DNA of 64,000 bases from Dyadobacter sp. 676. GTDB lineage: Bacteria > Bacteroidota > Bacteroidia > Cytophagales > Spirosomataceae. Where the stretch lies: assembly GCF_040448675.1 (NCBI RefSeq), contig NZ_CP159289.1:5067001-5131000 (forward strand), read 5' to 3'. The notes under the pieces are model-generated. The model searched no databases and had not been told where the DNA came from. It worked only from the letters and a program-made list of their open reading frames with translations. The translations under genes and the position numbers were made by a program. The number at the start of each line of letters is the position of its first letter. The stretch's first letter is position 1. Positions 47,544-55,735 of the stretch are shown here, piece by piece.

Positions 47544-48212
47544 ATGAAGCCTTTTACATTGGGATTGATCCATACCTCGGCTACCCTTGTGCCGATTTTT
47601 CAGCAATTGTGCAGCGAACACCTGCCGGGTGTCAACGTATTCAATATCGTCGACGACAGTCTGATAAAAGATGTAATCGCGAAAGGGAAACTGGAACCGG
47701 GTACGGCAAGGCGGGTAGTCGATCATGTTGCTTCGGCGGAAATGGCGGGAGCCGACCGCATTCTGGTAACCTGCTCATCGATTGGACGGGCTGTGGAAGC
47801 GGCCGCTTCGCTGGTGTCTGTTCCTGTGCTGCGCGTCGACCAACCCATGGCGGATCTTGCGGTGTCCGTCGGCAAGCGTATCGGCGTAGTGGCTACCCTG
47901 CGTACAACTCTCGAGCCCACCAGCGATCTTGTAAGGCGCCGCGCACAGGTTGCGGGTAAGGAAGTTGAGGTCGTCAGCCGGCTATGCGAGGGTGCTTTCG
48001 ATGCGCTTATTGGCGGGGATGCCGCGCGGCATGACCAGATGGTTGCAGAAGCATTGCGGGAACTGTCTGCACAGGCGGACGTGATCCTGCTGGCGCAGGC
48101 ATCGATGGCGCGGGTTGTCGATACGCTTTCGGAAGAGGAAAAGACAGTGCTCATCGTCGCTAGTCCTCCGACTGCGATCCGGTATCTGGCTTCGGTTATT
48201 AATGGAGATTAA
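47544..48212 (+). CDS. Asp/Glu racemase-family protein, one-cysteine type
   Basis: A 222-aa protein of the aspartate/glutamate/hydantoin racemase superfamily. ATG 47544 (MKPFTLGLIHTSATLVP) is chosen; the in-frame extension upstream is AT-rich promoter DNA. The first catalytic Cys is Cys77 (VTCSSIGRA). At the place of the second Cys the sequence is LAQASMAR with Ala186, so classic two-base racemisation is unlikely. One-Cys relatives include arylmalonate decarboxylase-type enzymes. Beside a sugar kinase, a RuBisCO-like gene and an isomerase-fold gene it more likely acts on a sugar-acid intermediate than on an amino acid. That role is inference. Confidence 0.85.
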   Translation: MKPFTLGLIHTSATLVPIFQQLCSEHLPGVNVFNIVDDSLIKDVIAKGKLEPGTARRVVDHVASAEMAGADRILVTCSSIGRAVEAAASLVSVPVLRVDQPMADLAVSVGKRIGVVATLRTTLEPTSDLVRRRAQVAGKEVEVVSRLCEGAFDALIGGDAARHDQMVAEALRELSAQADVILLAQASMARVVDTLSEEEKTVLIVASPPTAIRYLASVINGD

Positions 48213-48213
48213 A

Positions 48214-48406
48214 ATGTTGTTTTTCAAGAAAATATGTATTGCTATGGCTATGCTGGGAATGGCTGTGTGCGACGGTAAGTCTCAAACGCTTGCCCGCCCC
48301 ATTGACCTGAGGACACCACCGGTAAAACAGGCTTACCGAGCGGCTCTGCTGCGAGACACGAGGCGATGGAGCGCACCACGGAGTCGTCCGGTTCCCAGAA
48401 TTTATT
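48214..48406 (+). pseudogene. 5' fragment of a secreted-protein gene
   Basis: It begins at ATG 48214, one base after the racemase stop codon, so it was probably part of that operon. The first 20 residues (LFFKKICIAMAMLGMAVC) are a lipoprotein-like signal. About 45 more residues read PIDLRTPPVKQAYRAALL and then become basic and unstructured. The frame runs on to 48501 only as antisense of the RuBisCO-like gene. I interpret it as the start of a gene cut at the same junction that truncates its neighbour. The original product is not recognised. Confidence 0.5.
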
Positions 48407-49330
48407 TTAAATACCATTTACATGAAGCTGATCCACTCCTGCCAGCCGCCACAGCTTTTGGTGAGCGGGAAATTCGATTGCCAGCAAGGGATGCCGGTTG
48501 AGCATGCCCCAGCCATTGCGATGGCCATGGATTGCCAGTTGCCCGAGGTCGCCGATGCGCTTGACAGCCGAAAGACCGACGCTATTAATGCTCATCATCA
48601 CGCAGCTTCCGCCGCATTTGATCACATAATCATATTTCCGAAGCATCGGCTCCATTTCGTCGCTGATATTGAAAGCATACATGATTTTCTTCCCGGTACG
48701 ATCGGCATGGCGGTTGATCACTTCCATGACGGCGTCTACACGATCTTCGAAACGCGAATTGGCGGCTGAGGCCATTAACTCGTCATCTTTCACGAAATCG
48801 ATACCGGCTTGGGCGAGCGTATGTACGACACCGGCCGTTTGCGCGGGAGTCAGACCGATGCTGGGTTTGATAATGGTGCCAATCAGCGGTCTCCCGGGAC
48901 CAACGCCCGTGAGGGACCGGCAACCGGCGATGCCGAACCGCGGTCCGCGATAATGGCTGGCGTAGGCGTCGGGAAAATGGATATCCACCAGTTTCAGGCC
49001 TGTGAACCGGGTTATTTCGTACAAATTGCCCTGTAATGTGGACACGAGCGTCGGGAGGTTATATCCGAAATTTTCAGCCGACCAGGATACGTCCACCAGC
49101 GCGCGCCGGTAACCCCCGTAGGATGAACTTGCACCGGGTAGCGCGGGCGAGGCGACGGTTTCGAGTTCTTCGATACGCTCTACCCGGGCTGCGAAGCGGT
49201 CTTTGAGCTCCTTCGTTTCGCCCGGCACGGCTACGAACGTTCCCGACGACTGCTCGCCGGCAAGCACCGCCGCCGCTTTTTCGACCTCATAAGGCGTTTC
49301 AATGTAATATCGTGCCGTGATTCTTTCCAT
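48407..49330 (-). CDS. RuBisCO-like protein (form IV), C-terminally truncated
   Basis: 307 aa against roughly 410-420 for complete RuBisCO-like proteins. The N-terminal ferredoxin-like domain is complete. The barrel has Lys155 in IIKPSIGL, the carbamylation-type Lys181 with Asp183/Glu184 in FVKDDE, His268/270 and Arg271 in IHGHRNG, and His303 in LHVNG. It then stops at once, so the loop-6 lysine region and the C-terminal phosphate-binding strands are missing. RuBisCO-like enzymes of the OiaX/OiaT group decarboxylate or cleave 3-oxo-isoapionate 4-phosphate. A similar sugar-acid phosphate would fit here, but the truncated copy is unlikely to be active. It is divergent from SusC 2. Confidence 0.85.
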   Translation of the reverse strand: MERITARYYIETPYEVEKAAAVLAGEQSSGTFVAVPGETKELKDRFAARVERIEELETVASPALPGASSSYGGYRRALVDVSWSAENFGYNLPTLVSTLQGNLYEITRFTGLKLVDIHFPDAYASHYRGPRFGIAGCRSLTGVGPGRPLIGTIIKPSIGLTPAQTAGVVHTLAQAGIDFVKDDELMASAANSRFEDRVDAVMEVINRHADRTGKKIMYAFNISDEMEPMLRKYDYVIKCGGSCVMMSINSVGLSAVKRIGDLGQLAIHGHRNGWGMLNRHPLLAIEFPAHQKLWRLAGVDQLHVNGI

Positions 49331-49366
49331 TTGTTTCCGGTTGGTCTATTTATGTTTACGAATCTA

Positions 49367-49538
49367 GTTTCTTTTGATTCTATTTTAAGTTGGCTTTTTA
49401 CGCTAGTGGCCTGCCTGGATCGGTTTTTACCAATTTTTTATAAAAATAAGACATAAATTGCTTGTAAAAGTTTTTTATAAATGGAATTGTTCATACTTTT
49501 CGTAAAAATTAGAATATAAAAGAAAGAAAAGCAAAAAT
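49367..49538. promoter_or_regulatory. Divergent control region between the RuBisCO-like gene and SusC 2
   Basis: Two T/C-rich repeats of the same type as at the kinase promoter lie at 49367-49389 (plus strand TTTCTTTTGATTCTATTTT) and about 49503-49538 (minus strand TTTTCTTTCTTTTATATTC). One is near each divergent start. The spacing suggests one regulator controls both directions. The stretch is strongly AT-rich; I place no exact promoter boxes. Confidence 0.4.
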
Positions 49539-49568
49539 CTACACTTCCCCTAAACACTAAAAAGGTTT

Positions 49569-52500
49569 ATGAAACAACTCTTACGCATCATTCTGGCATA
49601 CTTGCTGGTTATTCCGGCGATGTATGCGCAGACGCTGTCCGTCACGGGCAGGGTAACGGGTGTGAGCGATGCCGACCCGCTGCCGGGGGTGAGCGTCGTG
49701 ATCAAGGGCACGCAGCGAGGAACGACTACAAATTCGGACGGAGCGTTCCGGATAGACGTGCCGGACCAGGCTACGGTGCTGGTATTCAGTTTTGTGGGAT
49801 ACAAGTCAGTGGAGGAAACGGTCGGCTCGCGCACCGACATCGGCGTGAGGCTTGTGCCGGAAAACAAATCGCTGGAAGAGGTCGTGGTGGTGGGCTACGG
49901 AACGCAGAGCAAGCGGGCGGTGACGGGCGCGGTGATTTCCGTTAATTACGATAAATTCAAAGACCGGTCGTTCAGTAACGTGACCCAGTCGCTGGCCGGG
50001 ACGCTGCCGGGAGTTAATATTTCGCAGTCACAGGGCGCGCCGGGCGCTTCGCCCGTGATCAAAATCCGCGGCATCAGTTCTATTACGGCCGGAACCAACC
50101 CGCTCATCGTGGTGGATGGCGTGCCGCTGGAAAACTTCAACCTTAACCTGATCAACCCGCAGGATATCGAATCCATTGAAGTGCTGAAAGACGCTTCGTC
50201 GGCGGCTATTTACGGTTCGCGGGGATCGAGCGGGGTTATTATTGTAACTACCAAAACCGGTAAACCCGGCAAGGTGAATGTAAGCGCCAACGTGGAATAC
50301 GGTTCCCAGAAGGTGGTCCGCCGCGTGAAAATGATGGATGCGCAGCAATTTATCGAAACTTATATCGACGCTAAAAATAACGCCTGGACGGCCCAGGGCG
50401 GCAATGCGGGCGATCCTAACAGCGTACGCCCGGCAACGTTGCGTATCCCTGAGGATTTTACCCAAAACGCGCAGCAGTTTGGGAAGGGTACCGACTGGCA
50501 GGATGTGATGTTCCGTACGGCCCCGTCTTTCAATGCACAAGTGACCGTTACCGGTGGCACGGAGAAAACGCAGTACATGTTTTCGGGGGCATATCTGGAT
50601 CAAACGGCCGTTCTGGACGCCAATTATTATAAGCGTCTGGCAATTCGTTCAAATCTCAAGACGCAGATCTCGAAGCGGCTCAGCGCCGGTCTGAATATCG
50701 GGATTACCTCGATTTTCGACCGCACGGAGGGTACACAAGGCAAAAGCGACGTGATCAGCCTAGGCCTGCAAAGCGACCCTATTTTTCCGGTTTACAATGA
50801 AAACGGAAATCTCGGTTTCCGCGACCCGAATTCGACCTGGTTCCGCTTCACTTCCTATGCCGATATGAACCTCTGGCACCCATATTCGCTCACACGCGAG
50901 GTCGACCGCGGGCGCAAGTCGTTTAATACGCTGGCAACAGGTTATCTGGAATATGAAATTATCGACGGACTACGCTTTCGTACCAGCCTCAGCGGGAACC
51001 TTTATAATATGCGCAACAATTTTTACTGGAACGACAAGCAAAAATATGGCTATTCGGCCGTGCTGGCCGCACAAGGGAATGCGAATGACGCCTACATGCT
51101 GAACTGGTTGAGCGAGAACACGTTCACTTACGATAAAAAGGTCGGGGAGCATTCGTTTACGGGCCTGCTGGGTTACACCAGCCAGAAACAGCGTGACGAA
51201 ACTATTTATGTAGCGGCCAATAACTTCCCGAACGACCTCGTGCATACGCTCAACGCGGGAACGGTAACGGCCGGGAATACCACCGCCAGCGAATGGTCGC
51301 TGCTTTCGTACCTGGCGCGTTTGCAGTATAATTTTAAAAACCGGTATTTCCTGGCGGGCGCATTGCGTCGCGACGGTATGTCGCGGTTTGGCGAGAACAA
51401 CAAATGGGGCTATTTTCCTTCCGTTTCGGCAGGCTGGCTGATTTCGGATGAAGCATTCATGTCGGGTGCGACGGCTGTGAACAACCTGAAACTGCGTGCG
51501 AGCTACGGGGTAACGGGCAACAACCAGATTCCCAACTACGGTGCGATCAGCCTGTTGGCGGCTGCCCAATACGTGAATGGCTCGAATTTAGCGAACGGCT
51601 TGAAAGTGAATAGCCTGGCGAATCCCGACTTGAAGTGGGAAAAGACCAACCAATTCAACGTCGGCGTAGATCTGGGGCTTTTTAATAACCGCATTAACCT
51701 GTCGGCGGAGTATTATAACTCGGTTACGCGCGATATGCTGCTCTTTGTGCCTGTGCCCGACATTACGGGCTTCTCGACACAGCTGACTAACATCGGCAAA
51801 ATGCGCAACCGTGGCGTGGAATTGAATATCTCTACCAAAAACCTGACAGGGGCTCTCACATGGACAACCGATTTCAACTTTTCCAGAAACCGCAATAAAG
51901 TGCTGCAACTCGGCCCGGGCAATGCGCCGATCCAGTACGTCGATAACGTCGTGACGGTACGCACGGAGGTTGGTCAGCCGGTTTCGAACTTCTACGGCTA
52001 CATTTTCGACGGTGTCTTCAAAAACCAGGCGGAAATCGATGCCTACCCGCATCATGCGAGTACGACGCCGGGCGACCCGAAAGTGCGCGACGTAAACGGC
52101 GACGGCAAGATCAGCGATGCCGACCGGACCGTTCTGGGCAACTACCAGCCGAATTTCACGGCAGGTATCACAAATACAGTCGGTTATAAAGGCTTCGAGT
52201 TGTCGTTCCTGTTCCAGGGCTCGTTCGGCGGCGAGATTGCGAATAATAACGTGCGCTATCTTGGTACATGGGACAATGGACGGAATTTTTTCGCGGACAT
52301 GTACAACTACTGGCGTTCGGAAAGCGAGCCCGGGGACGGAAAGCATTTCAAGCCGTCGGTTAATTACCTCGGGTTGCAGAAGCAGTTTTCGTCTTACTGG
52401 GTCGAGGACGCTTCGTTCGTGCGGCTGCGGAACGTGCGCGTATCCTACACTGTGCCTGCCAAATGGGCCTCGAGGCTGAAAATGAGCAGCGCCCGGGTAT

Positions 52501-52715
52501 ATGTGAATGCGGAGAATGTGCATTTGTGGAGCAAATATATCGGCTATGATCCGGAGAATACGACCTACGGAACTACCTCCTATTCGAGCAGCATGGAAAC
52601 GGCCGGATCGTACAGCAGCGGCAACGCGCCCGTGCCGGGGGCATTTCAGGGGGTTGATTACGGATCTTACCCGTTGCCACGCGTGATTACTGTTGGGATT
52701 AAGGCTGATTTTTAA
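49569..52715 (+). CDS. SusC/RagA-family TonB-dependent transporter 2
   Basis: A 1048-aa outer-membrane transporter. Signal peptide ends AMYAQ. The carboxypeptidase-like domain is at about 23-105. The plug begins near VVVVGYGTQSKRAVTGAV with LIVVDGVPL and SSAAIYGSRGSSGVIIV, all classical SusC motifs, and then the beta-barrel. It should import oligosaccharides made by the enzymes that follow (DUF4038/GH140-like, sialidase fold, GH127). It is intact, unlike several neighbours. The gene faces away from the RuBisCO-like gene across a shared control region. Confidence 0.95.
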   Translation: MKQLLRIILAYLLVIPAMYAQTLSVTGRVTGVSDADPLPGVSVVIKGTQRGTTTNSDGAFRIDVPDQATVLVFSFVGYKSVEETVGSRTDIGVRLVPENKSLEEVVVVGYGTQSKRAVTGAVISVNYDKFKDRSFSNVTQSLAGTLPGVNISQSQGAPGASPVIKIRGISSITAGTNPLIVVDGVPLENFNLNLINPQDIESIEVLKDASSAAIYGSRGSSGVIIVTTKTGKPGKVNVSANVEYGSQKVVRRVKMMDAQQFIETYIDAKNNAWTAQGGNAGDPNSVRPATLRIPEDFTQNAQQFGKGTDWQDVMFRTAPSFNAQVTVTGGTEKTQYMFSGAYLDQTAVLDANYYKRLAIRSNLKTQISKRLSAGLNIGITSIFDRTEGTQGKSDVISLGLQSDPIFPVYNENGNLGFRDPNSTWFRFTSYADMNLWHPYSLTREVDRGRKSFNTLATGYLEYEIIDGLRFRTSLSGNLYNMRNNFYWNDKQKYGYSAVLAAQGNANDAYMLNWLSENTFTYDKKVGEHSFTGLLGYTSQKQRDETIYVAANNFPNDLVHTLNAGTVTAGNTTASEWSLLSYLARLQYNFKNRYFLAGALRRDGMSRFGENNKWGYFPSVSAGWLISDEAFMSGATAVNNLKLRASYGVTGNNQIPNYGAISLLAAAQYVNGSNLANGLKVNSLANPDLKWEKTNQFNVGVDLGLFNNRINLSAEYYNSVTRDMLLFVPVPDITGFSTQLTNIGKMRNRGVELNISTKNLTGALTWTTDFNFSRNRNKVLQLGPGNAPIQYVDNVVTVRTEVGQPVSNFYGYIFDGVFKNQAEIDAYPHHASTTPGDPKVRDVNGDGKISDADRTVLGNYQPNFTAGITNTVGYKGFELSFLFQGSFGGEIANNNVRYLGTWDNGRNFFADMYNYWRSESEPGDGKHFKPSVNYLGLQKQFSSYWVEDASFVRLRNVRVSYTVPAKWASRLKMSSARVYVNAENVHLWSKYIGYDPENTTYGTTSYSSSMETAGSYSSGNAPVPGAFQGVDYGSYPLPRVITVGIKADF

Positions 52716-52722
52716 GGTTTCA

Positions 52723-52780
52723 TGCCACGAAGACACGAATTTACACAAATGCCTTCGTGAATATTCGTGCCTTCGTGGCA
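52723..52780. repeat. 18-bp inverted repeat hairpin between susC and susD
   Basis: Arms TGCCACGAAGACACGAAT (52723-52740) and ATTCGTGCCTTCGTGGCA (52763-52780) pair at 17 of 18 positions around a 22-nt loop. It lies wholly in the 84-nt gap between the two genes. It resembles dispersed CCACGAAG-type intergenic repeats that I recall from many genomes. A transcribed hairpin here could protect the susC mRNA end or lower susD read-through. Confidence 0.8.
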
Positions 52781-52799
52781 ATTCAAAAAAGCGAAGAAA

Positions 52800-54213
52800 A
52801 TGAAAAGAATCATAAAATTGATTACGCTCGCAGCACTCGTAGTCGCCACTTGGAGCTGCAAGGACTCATTCCTCGACCTGGCGCCGGTATCGAATCCGAG
52901 TGCCGAGAATTTTTACAAAACGCGATCGGATTTCGACCTTGCCACGAATGCGGCCTACAACACGCTGTACACCGTGTACCATCCGCAGGGCCCCGTTTCT
53001 TACGCTGGCGAACTAATGTCTGATAACGTCACGATTTACAATATTTCCGGCAACCAGGCCGATAAATGGCAGTTTCGCGACTACACGCTGGCGCCCGCGA
53101 ATACAATGGTGTATCAGTTCTGGCAGGATTTCTACCGCTCGATCTACAACATCAATATCATCCTCGACAAAATCCGGAATGCCGATCTGGACGCTTCCTA
53201 TAAAGCGCAAACGCAGGGTGAAATGCTTTTCCTGCGCTCTTTGTATTATTTCAACATGGTGCAGCTCTGGGGGGGATGTGCCACTGGTAACCAGGCCTGT
53301 GAATGCCGCCGAAGCCTACGATATCCTGCGTGCGCCGGCGACGGAAATCTACGCCCAGATCACCCGTGACCTTGTCGAGGCGAAGTCCAAATTGCCCGTC
53401 ACTTCCGCCGTTGCCGGCCGTGCCACCAAAGGCGCAGCGCAGACATTACTCGGAAAGGTTTACCTTACGACGGGTGATAAGGCGAATGGCGTCAAGGAAC
53501 TCAAAGAGGTCTACGACAGCAAGCAGTATGAGCTGTTGCCATCCTTCGCGACGCTTTGGGACCCCAAAACGAAGAACACCAGGGAGTCGATCTTTGAAAT
53601 CCAGTATCTCGGGGGCTCGGCAACGGCTCCTTACAGCAACTATTACCTCGAATTTTTCCCTAATTCCAATGCATTGGGCTTCTATGGAGCGGGTATGAAC
53701 CAGGTTGTGGAAGATATCTGGAATGAATACGAGAAAGGCGATGCCCGCCGGGAAGCGTCTATCGATACGGGCTTTACCGACGCCAAAGGCAACTTTACAA
53801 AGGCCAAATTCCCCAAAAAATGGCAGGACAAAACGGCGCCGCTGATTAACCAGAACATCGCCGCGAATAACAACTTCATAGTGCTGCGCTATGCCGACTT
53901 GCTACTTTTGCTTGCCGAGGCGACCGGCGACGCCACTTACCTGAATCAGGTACGAAAACGGGCCGGGGTACCGCTGTATGGCGAAAACGGCTATCCGGCT
54001 AAATACAATACCGTTGCGCTGGCCGTCGAGCATGAGCGCCGCGTAGAGCTGGCTTTCGAATTTCACCGCTGGTTTGATTTGAAACGCACCAACCGCGCAA
54101 TCGACGTCCTTACGGCGAAAGGCAAGCCGGTGACACAGAACAAACTGCTTTTCCCGATTCCCAACATCGTGAGAGACCAGAACGCCAAAATTACGCAGAA
54201 TGCAGGGTATTAG
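52800..54213 (+). CDS. SusD/RagB-family glycan-binding lipoprotein 2 (frameshifted)
   Basis: About 470 aa after removing one G from the seven-G run at 53269-53275, which restores MVQLWGDVPLVTRPV. Start ATG 52800 gives a lipoprotein signal with Cys19 (ATWSC). The SusD N-terminal helices (SAENFYKTRSDFDLATNAAYN) and the C-terminal FRYADLL-like region (VLRYADLLLLLAEATGD, VEHERRVELAFEFHRWFDLKR) are typical. It works as the surface lid and glycan binder for SusC 2. The frame break has the same form as in the first susD and in other genes here, so sequencing error is the likely cause. Confidence 0.9.
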
Positions 54214-54216
54214 GAG

Positions 54217-54366
54217 TTGAGAGTTTATGAGTTCATGAGTTTAGGGATCAGGAGTTTGAATTGAAGGCCTGCGTATTCACTCATGACCCCAACACTCACA
54301 GACTCATGAACATTAAACTCTTGAACTCACCACTCATGAACTCCCAAACTCATGAACATTAAACTC
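54217..54366. repeat. Low-complexity inverted/direct repeat before the GH140-like gene
   Basis: The left part is built from GAGTT/TTCATGAG words and the right part from their complements (ACTCATGAAC), giving a long imperfect inverted repeat. A perfect 16-bp direct repeat (CATGAACATTAAACTC at 54305-54320 and 54351-54366) includes the start codon of the next gene. The gap holds no gene. Confidence 0.75.
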
Positions 54367-55731
54367 CTGACGCTTCTCTGCGCCGCTTTGATCGTTACTG
54401 AAAAGGCCGCTCACAGCCAGTCGAAGGCGCTGAAAATCTCGGAAAACAAGCGGTTTTTAGCCGATCAGGACGGGAAGCCGTTTTTCTGGCTTGCCGATAC
54501 CGGCTGGTTGCTTTTTACGCGCCTGACCCGCGAAGAAGCCGACCGTTACCTGGCCGATCGCCAGCAAAAGGGTTTCAGTGTGGTGCAGGTAATGGTGGTG
54601 CAGGCTTTGCGTTCGGTGAATGTTTACGGTGATTCGGCATTGATAAACAGAAACCTCGACGCCCCGAAAACCACGCCGGGCGATTCTTTCGGGAATGCCG
54701 AGGAATACGACTACTGGGATCATGTCGACTACATTGTTGGCAGGGCTGCGGAAAGGGGCATTAAAATAGGGATGGTGCCGATCTGGGGCAATGCCGTGAA
54801 AAACGGGAAAACCAGCGCTGCACAGGCAACAGCCTACGCCCGGTTCCTGGCAAAGCGTTACCGCGACTACCCGAATATTGTGTGGATTAATGGCGGCGAT
54901 ATTCAGGGTGACGTCGTTCCCGAGGTTTGGGACGCAATAGGCAGTACCCTTCGCACCGAAGACCCCAACCATCTCATTACCTTTCATCCGTTTGGAAGGA
55001 TGCAATCCTCGAAATGGTTTCACGATCGGGAGTGGCTGGATTTCAATATGTTTCAATCGGGTCACCGTACCTATGCCCAGGATAACGAGGCCAGGGATTT
55101 GCGGTATGGGGAGGATAACTGGCGCTACGTGGAAGCCGACTACGCCCGCCGGCCGGTAAAACCGGTGCTCGACGGCGAGCCGTCGTACGAAAACATCTGG
55201 CATGGCCTGCACGATAAAACGCAACCCGTATGGACGGCCGACGACGTGCGGCGGTATGCCTATTGGTCGGTGTTTGCCGGCGCTTGCGGTTTTACCTATG
55301 GAAACAATGCGGTAATGCAAATGCGCAACCCCCGTACCCACCCGGAGCCGGACCCGAAAGTGTCGTATTGGGACGAAGCAATCCATGATCCCGGCGCGGG
55401 GCAGATGGTCCATTTGAAAAACTTAATGCTCTCGAAACCCTATTTCGAACGTGTGCCCGATCAGTCGCTTATTGCCGAAAACGGCGAACGGTACGATCGC
55501 CTGCTCGCGACCCGTGGTAGGGATTACGCATTGATTTACACCTGGAACGGCCGCAATATGAAGGTGAATATGGGTAAGATCGGCGGGGCGAAAGTCAATG
55601 CAAGCTGGTACGACCCGCGGACGGGGCAAACCGTCGTTTTGGGGAAGTTCGAAAACAAGGGAATCAAAATATTTGACCCGCCCGGAGAGGTTAGAAACGG
55701 GAACGATTGGGTTTTGGTGTTGGAAAAATAG
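54352..55731 (+). CDS. GH140-like apiosidase-family hydrolase (DUF4038)
   Basis: A 459-aa secreted protein; signal peptide about 1-23. The DUF4038/apiosidase-like TIM barrel runs 35-365: FFWLADTGWLLFTRLT at the start, VWINGGDIQGD with the acid/base Asp candidate, and PVLDGEPSYENIWH with the nucleophile Glu candidate. A C-terminal beta-sandwich of the putative collagen-binding type occupies 370-459 (LIYTWNGRNMKVNMGKI, WYDPRTGQ). The domain order and length match GH140, whose founding member (BT1012) releases D-apiose from rhamnogalacturonan II. True specificity needs assay. It is 4 nt upstream of the next gene and follows SusCD 2. Confidence 0.87.
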   Translation: MNIKLLTLLCAALIVTEKAAHSQSKALKISENKRFLADQDGKPFFWLADTGWLLFTRLTREEADRYLADRQQKGFSVVQVMVVQALRSVNVYGDSALINRNLDAPKTTPGDSFGNAEEYDYWDHVDYIVGRAAERGIKIGMVPIWGNAVKNGKTSAAQATAYARFLAKRYRDYPNIVWINGGDIQGDVVPEVWDAIGSTLRTEDPNHLITFHPFGRMQSSKWFHDREWLDFNMFQSGHRTYAQDNEARDLRYGEDNWRYVEADYARRPVKPVLDGEPSYENIWHGLHDKTQPVWTADDVRRYAYWSVFAGACGFTYGNNAVMQMRNPRTHPEPDPKVSYWDEAIHDPGAGQMVHLKNLMLSKPYFERVPDQSLIAENGERYDRLLATRGRDYALIYTWNGRNMKVNMGKIGGAKVNASWYDPRTGQTVVLGKFENKGIKIFDPPGEVRNGNDWVLVLEK

Positions 55732-55735
55732 GATT

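Noticed and set aside
48407..49330. Photosynthetic (form I-III) RuBisCO
   Set aside because: The sequence is of the form IV type, the gene is truncated, and there is no phosphoribulokinase or other Calvin-cycle gene nearby.
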